Notes under the pieces: model-generated
The model's input: only the letters and a program-made list of their open reading frames with translations
The model's database searches: none
Told to the model about the DNA's origin: nothing
Source: Micromonospora sp. AMSO31t
GTDB lineage: Bacteria > Actinomycetota > Actinomycetes > Mycobacteriales > Micromonosporaceae
Reading direction: 5' to 3'
Length of the DNA stretch: 64,000 bases
Assembly (NCBI RefSeq): GCF_008868175.1
Contig: NZ_WBKT01000007.1
Span: forward strand, 1-64,000
Position numbers and translations under genes: made by a program
Shown: piece by piece, positions 44,956 through 54,198 of the stretch
Numbering within the stretch: position 1 is the stretch's first letter
Layout: each line of letters begins with the position of its first letter

Positions 44956-47511
44956 GTGGCAAGGGGAGAGCTCCGCATATACCTCGGGGCCGCCCCGGGC
45001 GTCGGCAAGACGTACGAGATGCTGGAGGAGGCCCACCGCCGGGCCGAGCGCGGCACCGACGTGGTGATCGGCCTGGTCGAGACCCACGGCCGGCCGCACA
45101 CCGCGGCGATGATCGGCGACCTCGAGGTGGTGCCCCGACGCACCGTCGCCTACCGGGGCGCCGAGTTCACCGAGATGGACCTCGACGCGGTGCTGGCCCG
45201 CCGGCCCGACGTCGCCGTGGTCGACGAACTCGCCCACACCAACGTTCCGGGCTCCCGCAACGAGAAGCGCTGGCAGGACATCCAGGAACTCCTCGACGCG
45301 GGGATCACCGTGCTGACCACGGTGAACATCCAGCACCTCGAGTCGCTCAACGACGTCGTCGCGCAGATCACCGGCACCACCCAGCGCGAGACCGTCCCGG
45401 ACCAGATCGTGCGCGCCGCCGAGCAGGTCGAGCTGGTCGACATGACCCCGGAGGCGCTGCGCCGCCGGATGGCCCACGGCAACATCTACCGCCCCGACAA
45501 GATCGACGCCGCGCTCGGCAACTACTTCCGCGTCGGCAACCTGACCGCGCTGCGCGAACTCGCCCTGCTCTGGCTCGCCGACAAGGTCGACGAGCAGCTC
45601 GACCGCTACCGCGCCCAGCAGGGCATCTCCGCCACCTGGGAGGCCCGCGAGCGGGTGGTGGTCGCGCTCACCGGCGGGCCGGAAGGGGAGACCCTGATCC
45701 GCCGGGCCGCCCGGATCGCCGCCCGCAGCAAGGGCGCCGACCTGCTGGCCGTCCACGTCGCCCGCAGCGACGGCCTCGCCGGAGCCGACCCGGCCCAGCT
45801 GGCCCGGCAGCGGGTCCTGGTGGAGAGCCTCGGCGGCACCTATCACCAGGTGCTCGGCACCGACATCCCCGCGGCGCTGCTCGACTTCGCCCGCGGCGTC
45901 AACGCCACCCAGCTCGTGCTCGGCGCCAGCCGCCGCGGCCGGATCGCGCAGATCTTCTCCCAGGGCGTCGGCGTCACCACCACGGCGCTGTCCGGGCCGA
46001 TCGACGTCCACCTGGTCACCCACCCCGAGGCGGGCCGCAGGCGGCGGGGGGCCGAGGTGCCGGCGGCGCTGTCGCGTCGGCGGCGGCTGCTGGGGTTCGC
46101 GCTCGCCGGCCTCGGCATGCCCGCCCTGACCGCGCTGCTGAAGGCGCTGCCCGGCCTCACCCTGACCAGCGACATCCTGCTCTTCCTCGCCGCCGTGGTC
46201 GGCGTCGCGCTGGTCGGCGGCCTGTGGCCGGCGCTGGTCGCCGCGCTCGGCGGATCGCTGCTGCTCAACTGGTTCTTCACCCCGCCCTATTACACGCTCA
46301 CCATCGCCGAGGGGGAAAACCTCCTCGCGATCGGCGTCTTCGTCGGCGTCGCGGTCGCGGTCAGCTGGATCGTCGATGTCGCGGCGCGGCGCACCCGGGA
46401 GGCCGCACGCGCTTCCGCCGACGCCCAGACCCTGGCCACCGTCGCGGGCGGGGTCCTGCGCGGTGCACGCCCGCTGACCGCCCTGCTCGACCGGCTCCGC
46501 GAGACGTTCGGGCTGCGCGCGGTGAGCGTGCTGGAGCTGGTCGCCGAGGCCGAGGGGCGTCCCGGCCGGGCCCGGGACGAGCAGGCGTGGCGGGTGGTGG
46601 CCAGCGTCGGCGACGCGCCGCCGTGCAGCCCGAGCGCGGGGGAGACGTCCGTGCCGGTGGACGAGCGGCTCACCGTGGTCCTCGCCGGCCGCCGGCTCGA
46701 GGCCGCCGACCGGCGGGTCGTCGAGGCGTTCGCCGCCCAGGCCGCCGTCGCGCTGCGCCAGGAACGCCTCACCGAGCAGGCCGCCGCCGCCCGGCCCCTG
46801 GCCGAGGCCGACCGGATGCGCACCGCGCTGCTCGCCGCCGTCAGCCACGACCTGCGCACACCCCTCGCGTCGGCCAAAGCCGCCGTGTCCAGCCTGCGCA
46901 GCCACGACGTCGACTTCGATCCCGACGACCAGGCCGAGCTGCTCGCCACCGCCGACGAGTCCCTCGACCGGCTTAGCCGGCTGGTCGCCAACCTGCTCGA
47001 CATGAGCCGGCTGCAGGCCGGCGCGCTCGGCGTCCACCCCGTACCCATCGGTCTGGAGGACGCCGTACCCCGGGCCCTGGACGAACTCGGCCCATCCGCG
47101 GCCGACGTGCGCACCGACATCCCCGCCGACCTGCCGGCCGTCACCGCCGACCCGGGCCTGCTGGAACGGGTCCTGGTCAACATCATCGCCAACGCCCTGC
47201 GCCACAGCCCACCCGGCCAACCACCCACCATCACCGCCAGCGCCCACACCGGCCAGGTCGAACTCCGCATCATCGACACCGGCCCCGGCATCCCCGAAGA
47301 CCAGTGGGAGCACGTGTTCCTGCCGTTCCAGCGCCTCGGCGACCGCGACAACACCACCGGCGTCGGCCTCGGCCTCGCCCTGTCCCGCGGCCTCGCCGAA
47401 GCCATGGGCGGCAGCATCACCCCAGAAACCACCCCAGGCGGAGGACTCACCATGGTGCTGCGGCTGCCCGCCGCCACACCGACCGACCCCCCGGAGGGCC
47501 CGCAGGAATGA
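44956..47511 (+). CDS. kdpD: Osmosensitive K+ channel sensor kinase KdpD
   Basis: 851 residues. The N-terminal KdpD domain has Walker A LGAAPGVGKTYEM and DELAHTNVPGSRN. A USP-like domain follows (residues ~235-365; VVVALTGGPEGETLIRRAA), then four TM helices (DUF4118; ~370-490), a GAF-like region, HisKA with AVSHDLRTPLASAKAA, N box NIIANALRHS and G boxes DTGPGIPE/GVGLGLALS. The start is GTG 44956 with AGGGAGG 8 bases upstream. It senses low K+ or turgor and phosphorylates KdpE; the USP domain is where c-di-AMP binds in Firmicutes homologues. Confidence 0.95.
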   Translation: MARGELRIYLGAAPGVGKTYEMLEEAHRRAERGTDVVIGLVETHGRPHTAAMIGDLEVVPRRTVAYRGAEFTEMDLDAVLARRPDVAVVDELAHTNVPGSRNEKRWQDIQELLDAGITVLTTVNIQHLESLNDVVAQITGTTQRETVPDQIVRAAEQVELVDMTPEALRRRMAHGNIYRPDKIDAALGNYFRVGNLTALRELALLWLADKVDEQLDRYRAQQGISATWEARERVVVALTGGPEGETLIRRAARIAARSKGADLLAVHVARSDGLAGADPAQLARQRVLVESLGGTYHQVLGTDIPAALLDFARGVNATQLVLGASRRGRIAQIFSQGVGVTTTALSGPIDVHLVTHPEAGRRRRGAEVPAALSRRRRLLGFALAGLGMPALTALLKALPGLTLTSDILLFLAAVVGVALVGGLWPALVAALGGSLLLNWFFTPPYYTLTIAEGENLLAIGVFVGVAVAVSWIVDVAARRTREAARASADAQTLATVAGGVLRGARPLTALLDRLRETFGLRAVSVLELVAEAEGRPGRARDEQAWRVVASVGDAPPCSPSAGETSVPVDERLTVVLAGRRLEAADRRVVEAFAAQAAVALRQERLTEQAAAARPLAEADRMRTALLAAVSHDLRTPLASAKAAVSSLRSHDVDFDPDDQAELLATADESLDRLSRLVANLLDMSRLQAGALGVHPVPIGLEDAVPRALDELGPSAADVRTDIPADLPAVTADPGLLERVLVNIIANALRHSPPGQPPTITASAHTGQVELRIIDTGPGIPEDQWEHVFLPFQRLGDRDNTTGVGLGLALSRGLAEAMGGSITPETTPGGGLTMVLRLPAATPTDPPEGPQE

Positions 47512-48191
47512 ACCGCATCCTCGTCGTCGACGACGAACCCCAGATCCTGCGCGCCCTACGCATCAACCTGCGCGCCCGCGGCTACGACGTCGACATCGCC
47601 GCCACCGGCACCGCCGCGCTCAAAGCCGCCGCCAGCCACCCACCCGACCTCGTCGTGCTCGACCTCGGCCTGCCCGACCTCGACGGCGTCGACATCATCC
47701 GCGGACTGCGCGGCTGGACCACCGTCCCCATCATCGTCCTCTCCGGACGCGCCGGCAGCGACGACAAGGTCAACGCCCTCGACGCCGGCGCCGACGACTA
47801 CGTCACCAAACCCTTCGGCGTCGACGAACTCCTCGCCCGCATCCGCGCCGCCACCCGCCGCCACGGGGCCGGCGCCGACCCGGTCAGCCCCACCGCGCGG
47901 CTCGGCCCGCACACCGTCGACCTCACCGCCCACACCGTCACCCGCGACGACGGCACCGACGTCAAACTGACCCCCACCCAGTGGGGAGTCCTCGAAGCAC
48001 TGCTCCGCAACCCCGGCAAGCTGATCAGCCAACGACAGCTCCTGCACGACGTGTGGGGCCCGGGGTACCGGACCGAGACCAGCTACCTGCGCCAGTACAT
48101 GGCACAGCTACGCCGCAAGCTCGAAGCCGACCCCACCCGACCTCGCCACCTCATCACCGAACCCGGCATGGGCTACCGCTACCAGCCATGA
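47508..48191 (+). CDS. kdpE: OmpR-family response regulator KdpE
   Basis: 227 residues. The receiver has VVDDE, LVVLDLGLPDLDG (phospho-Asp) and YVTKPFG. The winged helix is LTPTQWGVLEALLRNPGKLISQRQLLHDVWG...LRQYMAQLRRKLE, the KdpE type. The ATG overlaps the kdpD stop (ATGA). It activates kdpFABC. Confidence 0.95.
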   Translation: MNRILVVDDEPQILRALRINLRARGYDVDIAATGTAALKAAASHPPDLVVLDLGLPDLDGVDIIRGLRGWTTVPIIVLSGRAGSDDKVNALDAGADDYVTKPFGVDELLARIRAATRRHGAGADPVSPTARLGPHTVDLTAHTVTRDDGTDVKLTPTQWGVLEALLRNPGKLISQRQLLHDVWGPGYRTETSYLRQYMAQLRRKLEADPTRPRHLITEPGMGYRYQP

Positions 48192-48207
48192 AACGGCAGA
48201 AACCAGC

Positions 48208-48381
48208 ATGGAAATCCTCAAATACGTAGTCCTGACCATTCTCGCCGTGGGAGCGATCTTTCTCGCCATCGCCGTTGGCGCGGGTCTGCTGAACCGGACC
48301 CCGATGCGCCGCTCACCACCCGACGATCCGCCGCCCGAGCCAGACGACAACCACCAGCGAGGCCCACAGATTCGTCCTTGA
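48208..48381 (+). CDS. 57-residue single-TM protein after kdpE
   Basis: It starts 16 bases after kdpE. One TM helix (VLTILAVGAIFLAIAVGAGLL) is followed by a Pro/Asp-rich cytosolic or extracellular tail (RRSPPDDPPPEPDDNHQRG). The ribosome site is weak (AAACGGCAGAAACC). Could be an accessory small membrane protein of the Kdp locus, or chance. Confidence 0.45.
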   Translation: MEILKYVVLTILAVGAIFLAIAVGAGLLNRTPMRRSPPDDPPPEPDDNHQRGPQIRP

Positions 48382-48490
48382 CCGGACGATGCTTCAGGGC
48401 TTAACGCCGTCGCAGCCACGGGCAGAACCTTCACACGAGTCGCCCTGTCGGTGCTTTTCGTGGAGGGACCCGCTGCACGGGCGTGTGGAT

Positions 48491-49668
48491 CTAACGGTGT
48501 TTCCGGCCTGACCTGCTGGGCGTTGTGCCTGGTGAGGAGGGTGCCGTGATGACCGCGACACTGAACGACCAGGCCGGTGCTGGGTCGGGCAACATCCGCA
48601 ACGGCACCCGGTCGAAGACGGTCCTGACCGAGGCCAACGGACCGGTGCAGGTCGAGGTGCCGCGAGATCGGGCTGGCACGTTCGAGCCTCAGATCGTCAA
48701 GAAGCGGCAGCGCCGGTTGTCGGGGGTCGACGAGGTCGTGTTGTCGTTGTATGCCAAGGGTTTGACGACCGGGGAGATCAGCGCTCACTTCGCCGAGATC
48801 TACGGCGCCTCGGTCAGTAAGGAGACGATCTCGCGGATTACCGACAAGGTGATCGAGGAGATGACGGACTGGTCGCACCGGCCCTTGGATGAGATCTACG
48901 CCGCCGTGTTCATCGACGCCATCGTGGTCAAGGTCCGCGACGGGCAGGTCGCCAACCGGCCCTTTTACGCCGCGATCGGAGTCACGCTCGAGGGCGAGAA
49001 GGACATCCTCGGCCTGTGGGCTGGCACGGGCGGTGAGGGCGCGAAGTTCTGGATGAGCGTGCTGACCGACCTGCGCAACCGGGGCGTGAAGGACGTGTTC
49101 TTCCTCGTCTGCGACGGCCTGAAAGGCCTGCCGGAGGTGGTCACGAACGTCTGGCCCCGGACCGTGGTGCAGACGTGCGTGATCCACCTGATCCGCAACA
49201 CGTTCCGGCTCACCTCACGCCGCTACTGGGACGAACTCAAGCGCGACATCAAGCCGATCTACACCGCGGTCAACGCCACCGCCGCCCGGGCGGCGTTCGA
49301 CGACCTCGCGGAGAAGCGGGGCGGGCGGTATCCGGCGGTGATTCGCCTGTGGGACAACGCCTGGGCGGAGTTCATCCCGTTCCTCGACTACGACCTGGAG
49401 ATCCGCAAGGTCATCTGCTCCACGAACGCGATCGAGTCGCTCAACGCCCGCTACCGGCGGGCGGTCAAGGCCCGCGGCCACTTCCCCAACGAGCAGGCCG
49501 CGTTGAAGTGTCTGTACCTGGTGACCCGATCCCTGGACCCCACCGGAGCAGGCAGAACCCGATGGACGATGCGCTGGAAACCCGCGTTGAACGCCTTCGC
49601 CATCACCTTCAGCGACCGCTTCCCAGCCGCTGAAACCTACTAACCAAGATCGCCGGAAACACCGTTAG
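48491..49668. mobile_element. IS256-family element with perfect 16-bp ends
   Basis: CTAACGGTGTTTCCGG at 48491-48506 is exactly inverted at 49653-49668. At about 1.18 kb it is shorter than typical IS256 because the transposase N-terminus is missing. I see no target-site duplication. Confidence 0.85.
48549..49643 (+). CDS. IS256-family transposase, N-terminally shortened
   Basis: 364 residues from ATG 48549 (GGAGGG upstream). The DDE set is intact: FIDAIVVKV, VCDGLKGL and CSTNAIESLNARYRR. Family members start about 50-60 residues earlier with a helical region before the GSGNIRNGTRSKTVLTE block; that segment has been replaced by a few residues (TATLNDQAGA). Whether it still transposes is uncertain. 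It is not closely similar to the IS256 copy at 36851. Confidence 0.85.
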   Translation: MTATLNDQAGAGSGNIRNGTRSKTVLTEANGPVQVEVPRDRAGTFEPQIVKKRQRRLSGVDEVVLSLYAKGLTTGEISAHFAEIYGASVSKETISRITDKVIEEMTDWSHRPLDEIYAAVFIDAIVVKVRDGQVANRPFYAAIGVTLEGEKDILGLWAGTGGEGAKFWMSVLTDLRNRGVKDVFFLVCDGLKGLPEVVTNVWPRTVVQTCVIHLIRNTFRLTSRRYWDELKRDIKPIYTAVNATAARAAFDDLAEKRGGRYPAVIRLWDNAWAEFIPFLDYDLEIRKVICSTNAIESLNARYRRAVKARGHFPNEQAALKCLYLVTRSLDPTGAGRTRWTMRWKPALNAFAITFSDRFPAAETY

Positions 49669-49889
49669 CGAGACAGCCCCCGCTGCACTAAACTACCGCG
49701 ATCCGAGCGCTGGCCGTCGTTGGCCGGTAACCGAACGTAGCCGATGGTCCGAAGGTCGCTGGGCCTGGTGTTGGCCGTGAGGCCAAGCAGGGTGAGCCTT
49801 GCGTCGGTTCGCGGGCGCCTGACCCGGCGGGGCCTCGCGCGCTGCGATGCATGGACGAGGCCGTCGTCGGCTCGTGGCAGGCTGTCCGG

Positions 49890-50375
49890 GTGACCTTTCT
49901 GCTTCCGATCGCGACGTCCGGTGATGAGCGTGTCCGTGCTGCTCGGATGGCGGTGTTGCCGGTGGGCAGCTTTGAGCAGCACGGCGAGTTCCTGCCCTTG
50001 ATCACGGACACGGTGGTTGCGTGTTTGGTTGCCGGGCGTGTTGCTGAGGATTATCCGGTGTTGTTGCTGCCGCCGCTGACGATCTCGTGTTCGCATGAGC
50101 ACGCGGGGTTCGCCGGGACGGTGAGTATCAGTGCCCGCACCTTACTCGCGGTGATCGAGGATGTCGACGAGTCCCTGCGGGCGTCGGGCGTGGAGAGCCT
50201 GGTGATCGTCAACGGGCACGGCGGGAACTACGCCTTCGCAATGCTGTTCAGCAGGCCACGACGGTTCGGCGGCGGATGGCGCTGTTCCCCTGCCTCGGAG
50301 GACTGGAACACCGCGCGGGTCGAAGCGGGCTGTGAGACCACCTCCCACGAGGACATGCATGGTGGGGAGTGTCAA
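49890..50375 (+). pseudogene. Creatininase-family amidohydrolase, N-terminal remnant
   Basis: From GTG 49890: MAVLPVGSFEQHGEFLPLITDTVVA (metal-binding EQHG), ISCSHEHAGFAGTVSIS, VESLVIVNGHGGN (HGGN motif). After about 50236 two frameshifts follow, with VQQATT and MALFP in another frame, then SEDWNTARVEAGCETTSHEDMHGGE. It is then cut by an IS3 scrap. An XRE-cupin gene follows, as often seen for this family. Confidence 0.75.
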
Positions 50376-50489
50376 GCCCCGGGTTTGATGGAGAGTTGGT
50401 TAGCTGGTTTTCAGGGGTGCGGTGACCGGCTGGGTCATCGCGTGTAGGGCCTCGTGTTCGGCGGGCGGGATGTGTCCGAGCTCGCGCGC
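50376..50489 (-). mobile_element. IS3-family transposase OrfB, C-terminal scrap with IS end
   Basis: The minus strand reads ARELGHIPPAEHEALHAMTQ then PVTAPLKTS and a stop at 50400, the usual OrfB end ('GYLPPAEYE'). It is followed by an IS-end-like sequence (TCAAACCCGGGGCTTGAC on the minus strand). It separates the creatininase and XRE remnants. Confidence 0.65.
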
Positions 50490-51027
50490 TGCCCGTCTCA
50501 AGCACGACCTGACCCTGGAGGCGCTTTCCGAGATCACGGGTATCTCCGCCTCGACCCTCTCGCGGCTTGAAGCCGGCAAGCGCGCACCGAACCTGGAACT
50601 GCTCCTGCCCGTCACCCGGGCCCTGCGGTTGAGCCTCGACGACCTGCTGATGTGGCATGCGCCCGACCCGCGAGTGCAGTCGCGCACCAGACACTTCGGG
50701 AACCTCACCGTCGAATACCTGTCGCCCGACACCGCGCCCGTCCAGACATTCAAGATGACCTTCACCCCCACGACCGAGCCGATGCAGACCCGCAGCCACG
50801 ACGGCTACGAATGGTTCTACGTCCTACGCGGCCGCGCCCGGGTCATCCTCGGCGACCGCGAACTCGTCATCGAGGCCGGTCAAGCGGCCGAATTCGATAC
50901 CCGCATCCCACACGGCGTCGCCGCCCTCGGCGGTGAACCGGTCGAAGTCCTCTCCATCTTCAACCGCAGTGGTGAACGCATCCACCTGCCCGGTATCGGC
51001 AGCCCACACCCGCACGGCCGGCGGTGA
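50490..51027 (+). pseudogene. XRE-cupin regulator, N-terminally truncated
   Basis: The HTH is cut at its first helix (LKHDLTLEALSEITGISASTLSRLEAGKRAPNLELLLPVTRAL). The linker and cupin domain follow complete (YEWFYVLRGRARVILGDRELVIEAGQAAEFDTRIPHGV). Residues upstream of LKHD come from the IS3 scrap, so the native start is lost; the fused frame is open from 50422 and could still be translated. A related intact regulator is at 56569. Confidence 0.7.
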
Positions 51028-51073
51028 GCGCAGGAGACGGCAGACGCGCGTACGCGGCACCTGGGCGCCTTAA

Positions 51074-51089
51074 TGGAAATGGTTTTCCT
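51074..51089. promoter_or_regulatory. Zur-like box upstream of the methionine aminopeptidase gene
   Basis: TGGAAATGGTTTTCC matches the actinobacterial Zur consensus TGAAAATCATTTTCA at 11 of 15 positions and keeps the GGAAA/TTTCC dyad. It sits 26-41 bases upstream of ATG 51115, over the -35 region of a TAGGCT promoter. It would repress when zinc is abundant. Confidence 0.55.
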
Positions 51090-51114
51090 TTCCCATGATT
51101 GCTAGGCTGGGAGG

Positions 51115-51972
51115 ATGACCGTTCGTAGTGCGCTTGCCCCCGGCCGGCTGTCCCCGGAGCGGTCCGTTCCCGCGACGATCCCTCGTCCGGAGTACGTCGG
51201 GCGGCCGGGCCCGAAGCCGTGGCGCGGCGCCGACGTGCAAACTCCCGAGACCATCGAGCGGATGCGGCTAGCCGGTCGGCTGGCCGCGCAGGCGCTGCAA
51301 CTCGCCGGCGCCCACTGCACCGTCGGCGTGCGGACCGACCAGATTGACCGCGTGGTGCATGAGTTTTTCTGCGACCACGGGGCGTACCCGTCGCCGCTGG
51401 GTTACCGAGGCTTCCCGAAGTCCTGCTGCACCTCCCTGAACGAAGTCATCTGCCACGGCATACCCGACTCGACCGTGCTCGAGGACGGTGACATCGTCAA
51501 CGTCGACGTCACCGGGTTCATCCACGGGGTGCACGGGGACACCAGCGCCACGTTCCTGGTCGGTGAGGTCACCGAGGAAGCGGATCTGCTCGTCGCCCGC
51601 ACCCGTGAGGCGCTGATGCGGGGCATCAGGGTGGTGGCGCCCGGACGGCCGATCAACGCGATCGGCCGGGTCATCGAGTCGTACGCCCGGAGGTTCGGCT
51701 ACGGAGTGGTGCGAGACTTCACCGGCCACGGCATCGCGGAAGTGTTTCATTCGGGGCTGCACATCCCCCACTACGACGATCCCCGGCTGACCACGACGAT
51801 GGAAGTGGGGATGACCTTCACCATCGAACCGATGATCACGCTCGGTACCCACGAGTACGACATGTGGAGCGACGGCTGGACAGCCGTGACCAAAGACCGC
51901 AGCTGGACAGCCCAGTTCGAGCACACGCTCGTGGTGACCGAGGATGGCTGCGAAGTCCTGACGCAACCCTGA
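51115..51972 (+). CDS. map: Type I methionine aminopeptidase (likely zinc-regulated paralogue)
   Basis: 285 residues. The five metal ligands are visible: Asp in VNVDVTGF, Asp in GDTSATF, His in [11 protein letters not shown], Glu in FTIEPMI and Glu in QFEHTLVV. An N-terminal Pro-rich extension ([14 protein letters not shown]) is of the MAP1c type. It removes initiator Met in the cytosol. GGGAGG directly abuts the ATG and TAGGCT lies 7 bases before it, so the message may be leaderless. With the Zur-like box, it may replace the housekeeping enzyme under zinc limitation. Confidence 0.87.
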   Translation: MTVRSALAPGRLSPERSVPATIPRPEYVGRPGPKPWRGADVQTPETIERMRLAGRLAAQALQLAGAHCTVGVRTDQIDRVVHEFFCDHGAYPSPLGYRGFPKSCCTSLNEVICHGIPDSTVLEDGDIVNVDVTGFIHGVHGDTSATFLVGEVTEEADLLVARTREALMRGIRVVAPGRPINAIGRVIESYARRFGYGVVRDFTGHGIAEVFHSGLHIPHYDDPRLTTTMEVGMTFTIEPMITLGTHEYDMWSDGWTAVTKDRSWTAQFEHTLVVTEDGCEVLTQP

Positions 51973-52009
51973 CGGACCTGTCGGACCGCACGGCGAACGG
52001 CTGTGGCAG

Positions 52010-52330
52010 CTACCGGCTCCGGCCGGCGCCCGCACCGGCGGTGGCGTGGTAGTCGTGGTCGTCGGCGGGGTGGTCGGACAGGTTCCGGTCGGTGTGGTCG
52101 GCGTGGTACAGCGCCTCGGCCAGCAGCGCCCGCACGTGGAGGTCGGCGGCGGAGTAGTAGACGAAGGTACCTTCGCGGCGGCACTGGACCAGACCGGCCA
52201 GGCGAAGCTTCGCCAGATGCTGACTGACCGCGGTCGGCACGGCACCGACGAGCTCGGCAAGACATGCCACCGACGACTCACCGTGCAGCAGCGCCCACAG
52301 AATCTTGATCCGGGTCGGGTCAGCGAGCAT
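52010..52330 (-). CDS. ArsR/SmtB-family repressor with alpha5 zinc site
   Basis: 106 residues. The winged HTH is LADPTRIKILWALLHGESSVACLAELVGAVPTAVSQHLAKLRLAGLV. The last helix carries D-L-H then, ten residues on, H-A-D-H. This is the SmtB/CzrA alpha5 pattern DxH(x10)HxxH for Zn2+ sensing. The His/Asp-rich tail (DRNLSDHPADDHDYH) fits. Family N-termini usually begin upstream of LAAEGFRM; here that part runs without a start into a CobW fragment, so ATG 52330 is the only start seen and the N-terminus may be truncated. Confidence 0.8.
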   Translation of the reverse strand: MLADPTRIKILWALLHGESSVACLAELVGAVPTAVSQHLAKLRLAGLVQCRREGTFVYYSAADLHVRALLAEALYHADHTDRNLSDHPADDHDYHATAGAGAGRSR

Positions 52331-52359
52331 GCGGAAGCCCTCGGCGGCAAGGTGGACCT

Positions 52360-52593
52360 GGACGTGACGGTGGTGTCGTGCTGGTGGTCGGTGTCGGTGA
52401 GGAACTGCGGGTCGGTCTGCAGCACCCGGGTGAGGTCGAACGCGCCGACGTCGAGGATCCGGTCCAGGTCGATCTTCGCCTGCTGGGCCGGGATGATCTC
52501 GGCGAGGGCGTTGATCGGGCGGAGCCGCTGGCGGATCTCGTCCAGGTCGGTGTCGCTGACCAGGTCCGTCTTGTTGAGCACGATGACCTGAAG
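52360..52593 (-). pseudogene. CobW/COG0523 metallochaperone GTPase, internal fragment
   Basis: The fragment reads VIVLNKTDLVSDTDLDEIRQ (G4 NKxD) through LNALAEIIPAQQ-like IIPAQQAKIDLDRILDVGAFDL to DTDHQHDTTVTS. This is the central part of COG0523 G3E GTPases, some of which are Zur-regulated zinc chaperones. The Walker A and CxCC parts and the C-terminal domain are absent. Confidence 0.7.
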
Positions 52594-52749
52594 ATCCTGC
52601 CCCCTACCGCCGCGCCGCCCACATATCGACCAACGCCGCTTCCGACATCGTCGACCCGCACCATCGCCCTCGCCGGCCGAACACCAACCCGGCACTGGAC
52701 AACGCCTTCTCCGAGGTACGAGACCTCCCTCAGCGAAGAATGGCTGTGA

Positions 52750-53154
52750 TCAGCGGGAGCACTCCGCGCAGGTGCCGAAGACCTCCAGAGTGTGGGCGAC
52801 GTCGGTGAAGCCGTGCTGGGCGGCCAGCTGGTCGGCCCACCGCTCGACGGCGGGTCCGGCGACCTCCACCGTGCGTCCGCACTGGCGGCAGACCAGATGA
52901 TGATGGTGTGCGCTCTGGCTGCACAGGCGGAACAACTGCTCGCCGCCGGGCAGCCGCGTGGAGTCGACCTCGCCGGCCTCGACCAGCATCTGCAACGTCC
53001 GGTACACGGTGGTGAGGCCGACGCGCGCCTGCCGGGCGAGCAGCATCTGGTGCAGCTGCTGTGCCGAATGGAACCCCTCGACCTCGCGCAGCAGTGCCAG
53101 CACCTCGCCCCGCTGACGGGTGTTACGGGTTACGTTCTGCATCGTCTGGGTCAC
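52750..53154 (-). CDS. Fur-family repressor, probably Zur
   Basis: 134 residues. The winged helix is RQRGEVLALLREVEGFHSAQQLHQMLLARQARVGLTTVYRTLQML. Metal sites are SAHHHHLVCRQCGRTVEV and the C-terminal CAEC, with the structural zinc CxxC pairs. The zinc-gene neighbourhood (Zur-like box, SmtB-type repressor, CobW fragment) favours Zur over Fur. Start ATG 53154. Confidence 0.8.
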   Translation of the reverse strand: MTQTMQNVTRNTRQRGEVLALLREVEGFHSAQQLHQMLLARQARVGLTTVYRTLQMLVEAGEVDSTRLPGGEQLFRLCSQSAHHHHLVCRQCGRTVEVAGPAVERWADQLAAQHGFTDVAHTLEVFGTCAECSR

Positions 53155-53286
53155 CGTGAACGCATTCTCCTTGCTGGCGGCCGTAGCCTACTCGGCGCTT
53201 TCGATCTCGCCTTCTACCTGCGGTGCCACAATTATGCGTCGCTGGGACCGACGCCCTGCCCCGCCTGTCATGCGCCGTAGGAATCG

Positions 53287-53700
53287 TTACGACGGTTCTG
53301 GACATGCGGCGGCTGGCTGCGGCGTCGCGACGGTGACCCGAATTCCGGTGGTCAAGGTCAAGCCGCCCCGGCCCAGGCAGGCGGGTCTGAGTGCTCGCGC
53401 TGCGTCGGTCGCGGCGGCGAGATGTTCGGCCGGGATGCGCCGCAGCAGCGCGCGTCCACCGTGCGACCACATCCACTCCATCCAGTGGTCCACGTCGCGG
53501 AAGCGGCTCTCGATCCGGTGCTCACTGATCGCGGTGACGGCGAGGCCGGCGGCTGCCATGGTGCGGTGACCGCCCGTTCGTCGGCGAACGGGTCGGCGGC
53601 CGGCGCCGGTCGGGGCCGGTCCGCCCGCAGATGCGCGGCGAGGGCGTCCATGGCGGCGATGAACGCCGGGTCCTGGGCGGCGAAGGTGCTGGTGGCCAGC
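53287..53700 (-). pseudogene. SAM-dependent methyltransferase, C-terminal remnant
   Basis: Two frames are joined near 53565. The first is QDPAFIAAMDALAAHLRADRP then FADERAVTAPW. The second is AAGLAVTAISEHRIESRFRDV then MEWMWSHGGRALLRRIPAEHL and LTLTTGIRVTVATPQP. The N-terminal SAM-binding half is missing. Confidence 0.6.
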
Positions 53701-53856
53701 CCGCCCGCCGGTGTGGTTTGGCTGTCAAGGCCGGGTGCCTGGGTAGCTGTCCCAGCCCGCCAAGTTCGTGGTCTTGGATGTGGAACGGCCCGAAGGTGGG
53801 CGTCGTCCTTGGGTCATCCCTTGCCTCGGTACATCTTCTGCTGGATTCAGCGTTGG

Positions 53857-54198
53857 ATGTATTATTTCGTGGTGGAGACGTTGACCTACGCGCAGGTACT
53901 GGCCCGCTTCGGCCACGCCCTGTCCGAACCGCTGCGCGCCCGGCTACTGCTGGCCCTGCGGGACGGACCCGGCTACCCGGCGGAGCTGGCCGACCTGCTG
54001 GGTACCAGCCGGCAGAACCTGTCCAACCATCTGGCCTGCCTACGCGGGTGCGGCCTGGTCGTGGCCGTTGCCGAGGGTCGGCGTACCCGCTACGAATTGG
54101 CTGACGTTCGGCTCGCCCACGCGTTGGGCGACCTCCTTGGTGTCGTTCTCGCCGTGGACCCGGCCGCGTGCGGCGACTCCGGCGAGGACTGCTGCTGA
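53857..54198 (+). CDS. CmtR-like ArsR repressor (Cd/Pb sensor type)
   Basis: 113 residues. The HTH is LSEPLRARLLLALRDGPGYPAELADLLGTSRQNLSNHLACLRGCGLV. The pair C-LRG-C in the recognition helix matches the Cd/Pb ligands Cys57/Cys61 of M. tuberculosis CmtR, and the C-terminal AACGDSGEDCC can supply the third cysteine. ATG 53857; in-frame GTGs at 53869 and 53872 are alternatives. The stop overlaps the ATG of the efflux gene (TGATG), so it controls that gene. Confidence 0.85.
   Translation: MYYFVVETLTYAQVLARFGHALSEPLRARLLLALRDGPGYPAELADLLGTSRQNLSNHLACLRGCGLVVAVAEGRRTRYELADVRLAHALGDLLGVVLAVDPAACGDSGEDCC

Noticed and set aside
43984..47313. 1109-codon minus-strand open frame opposite kdpC-kdpD
   Set aside because: Exact antisense of well-recognised genes; composition is Gly/Val/Asp repetitive shadow sequence.
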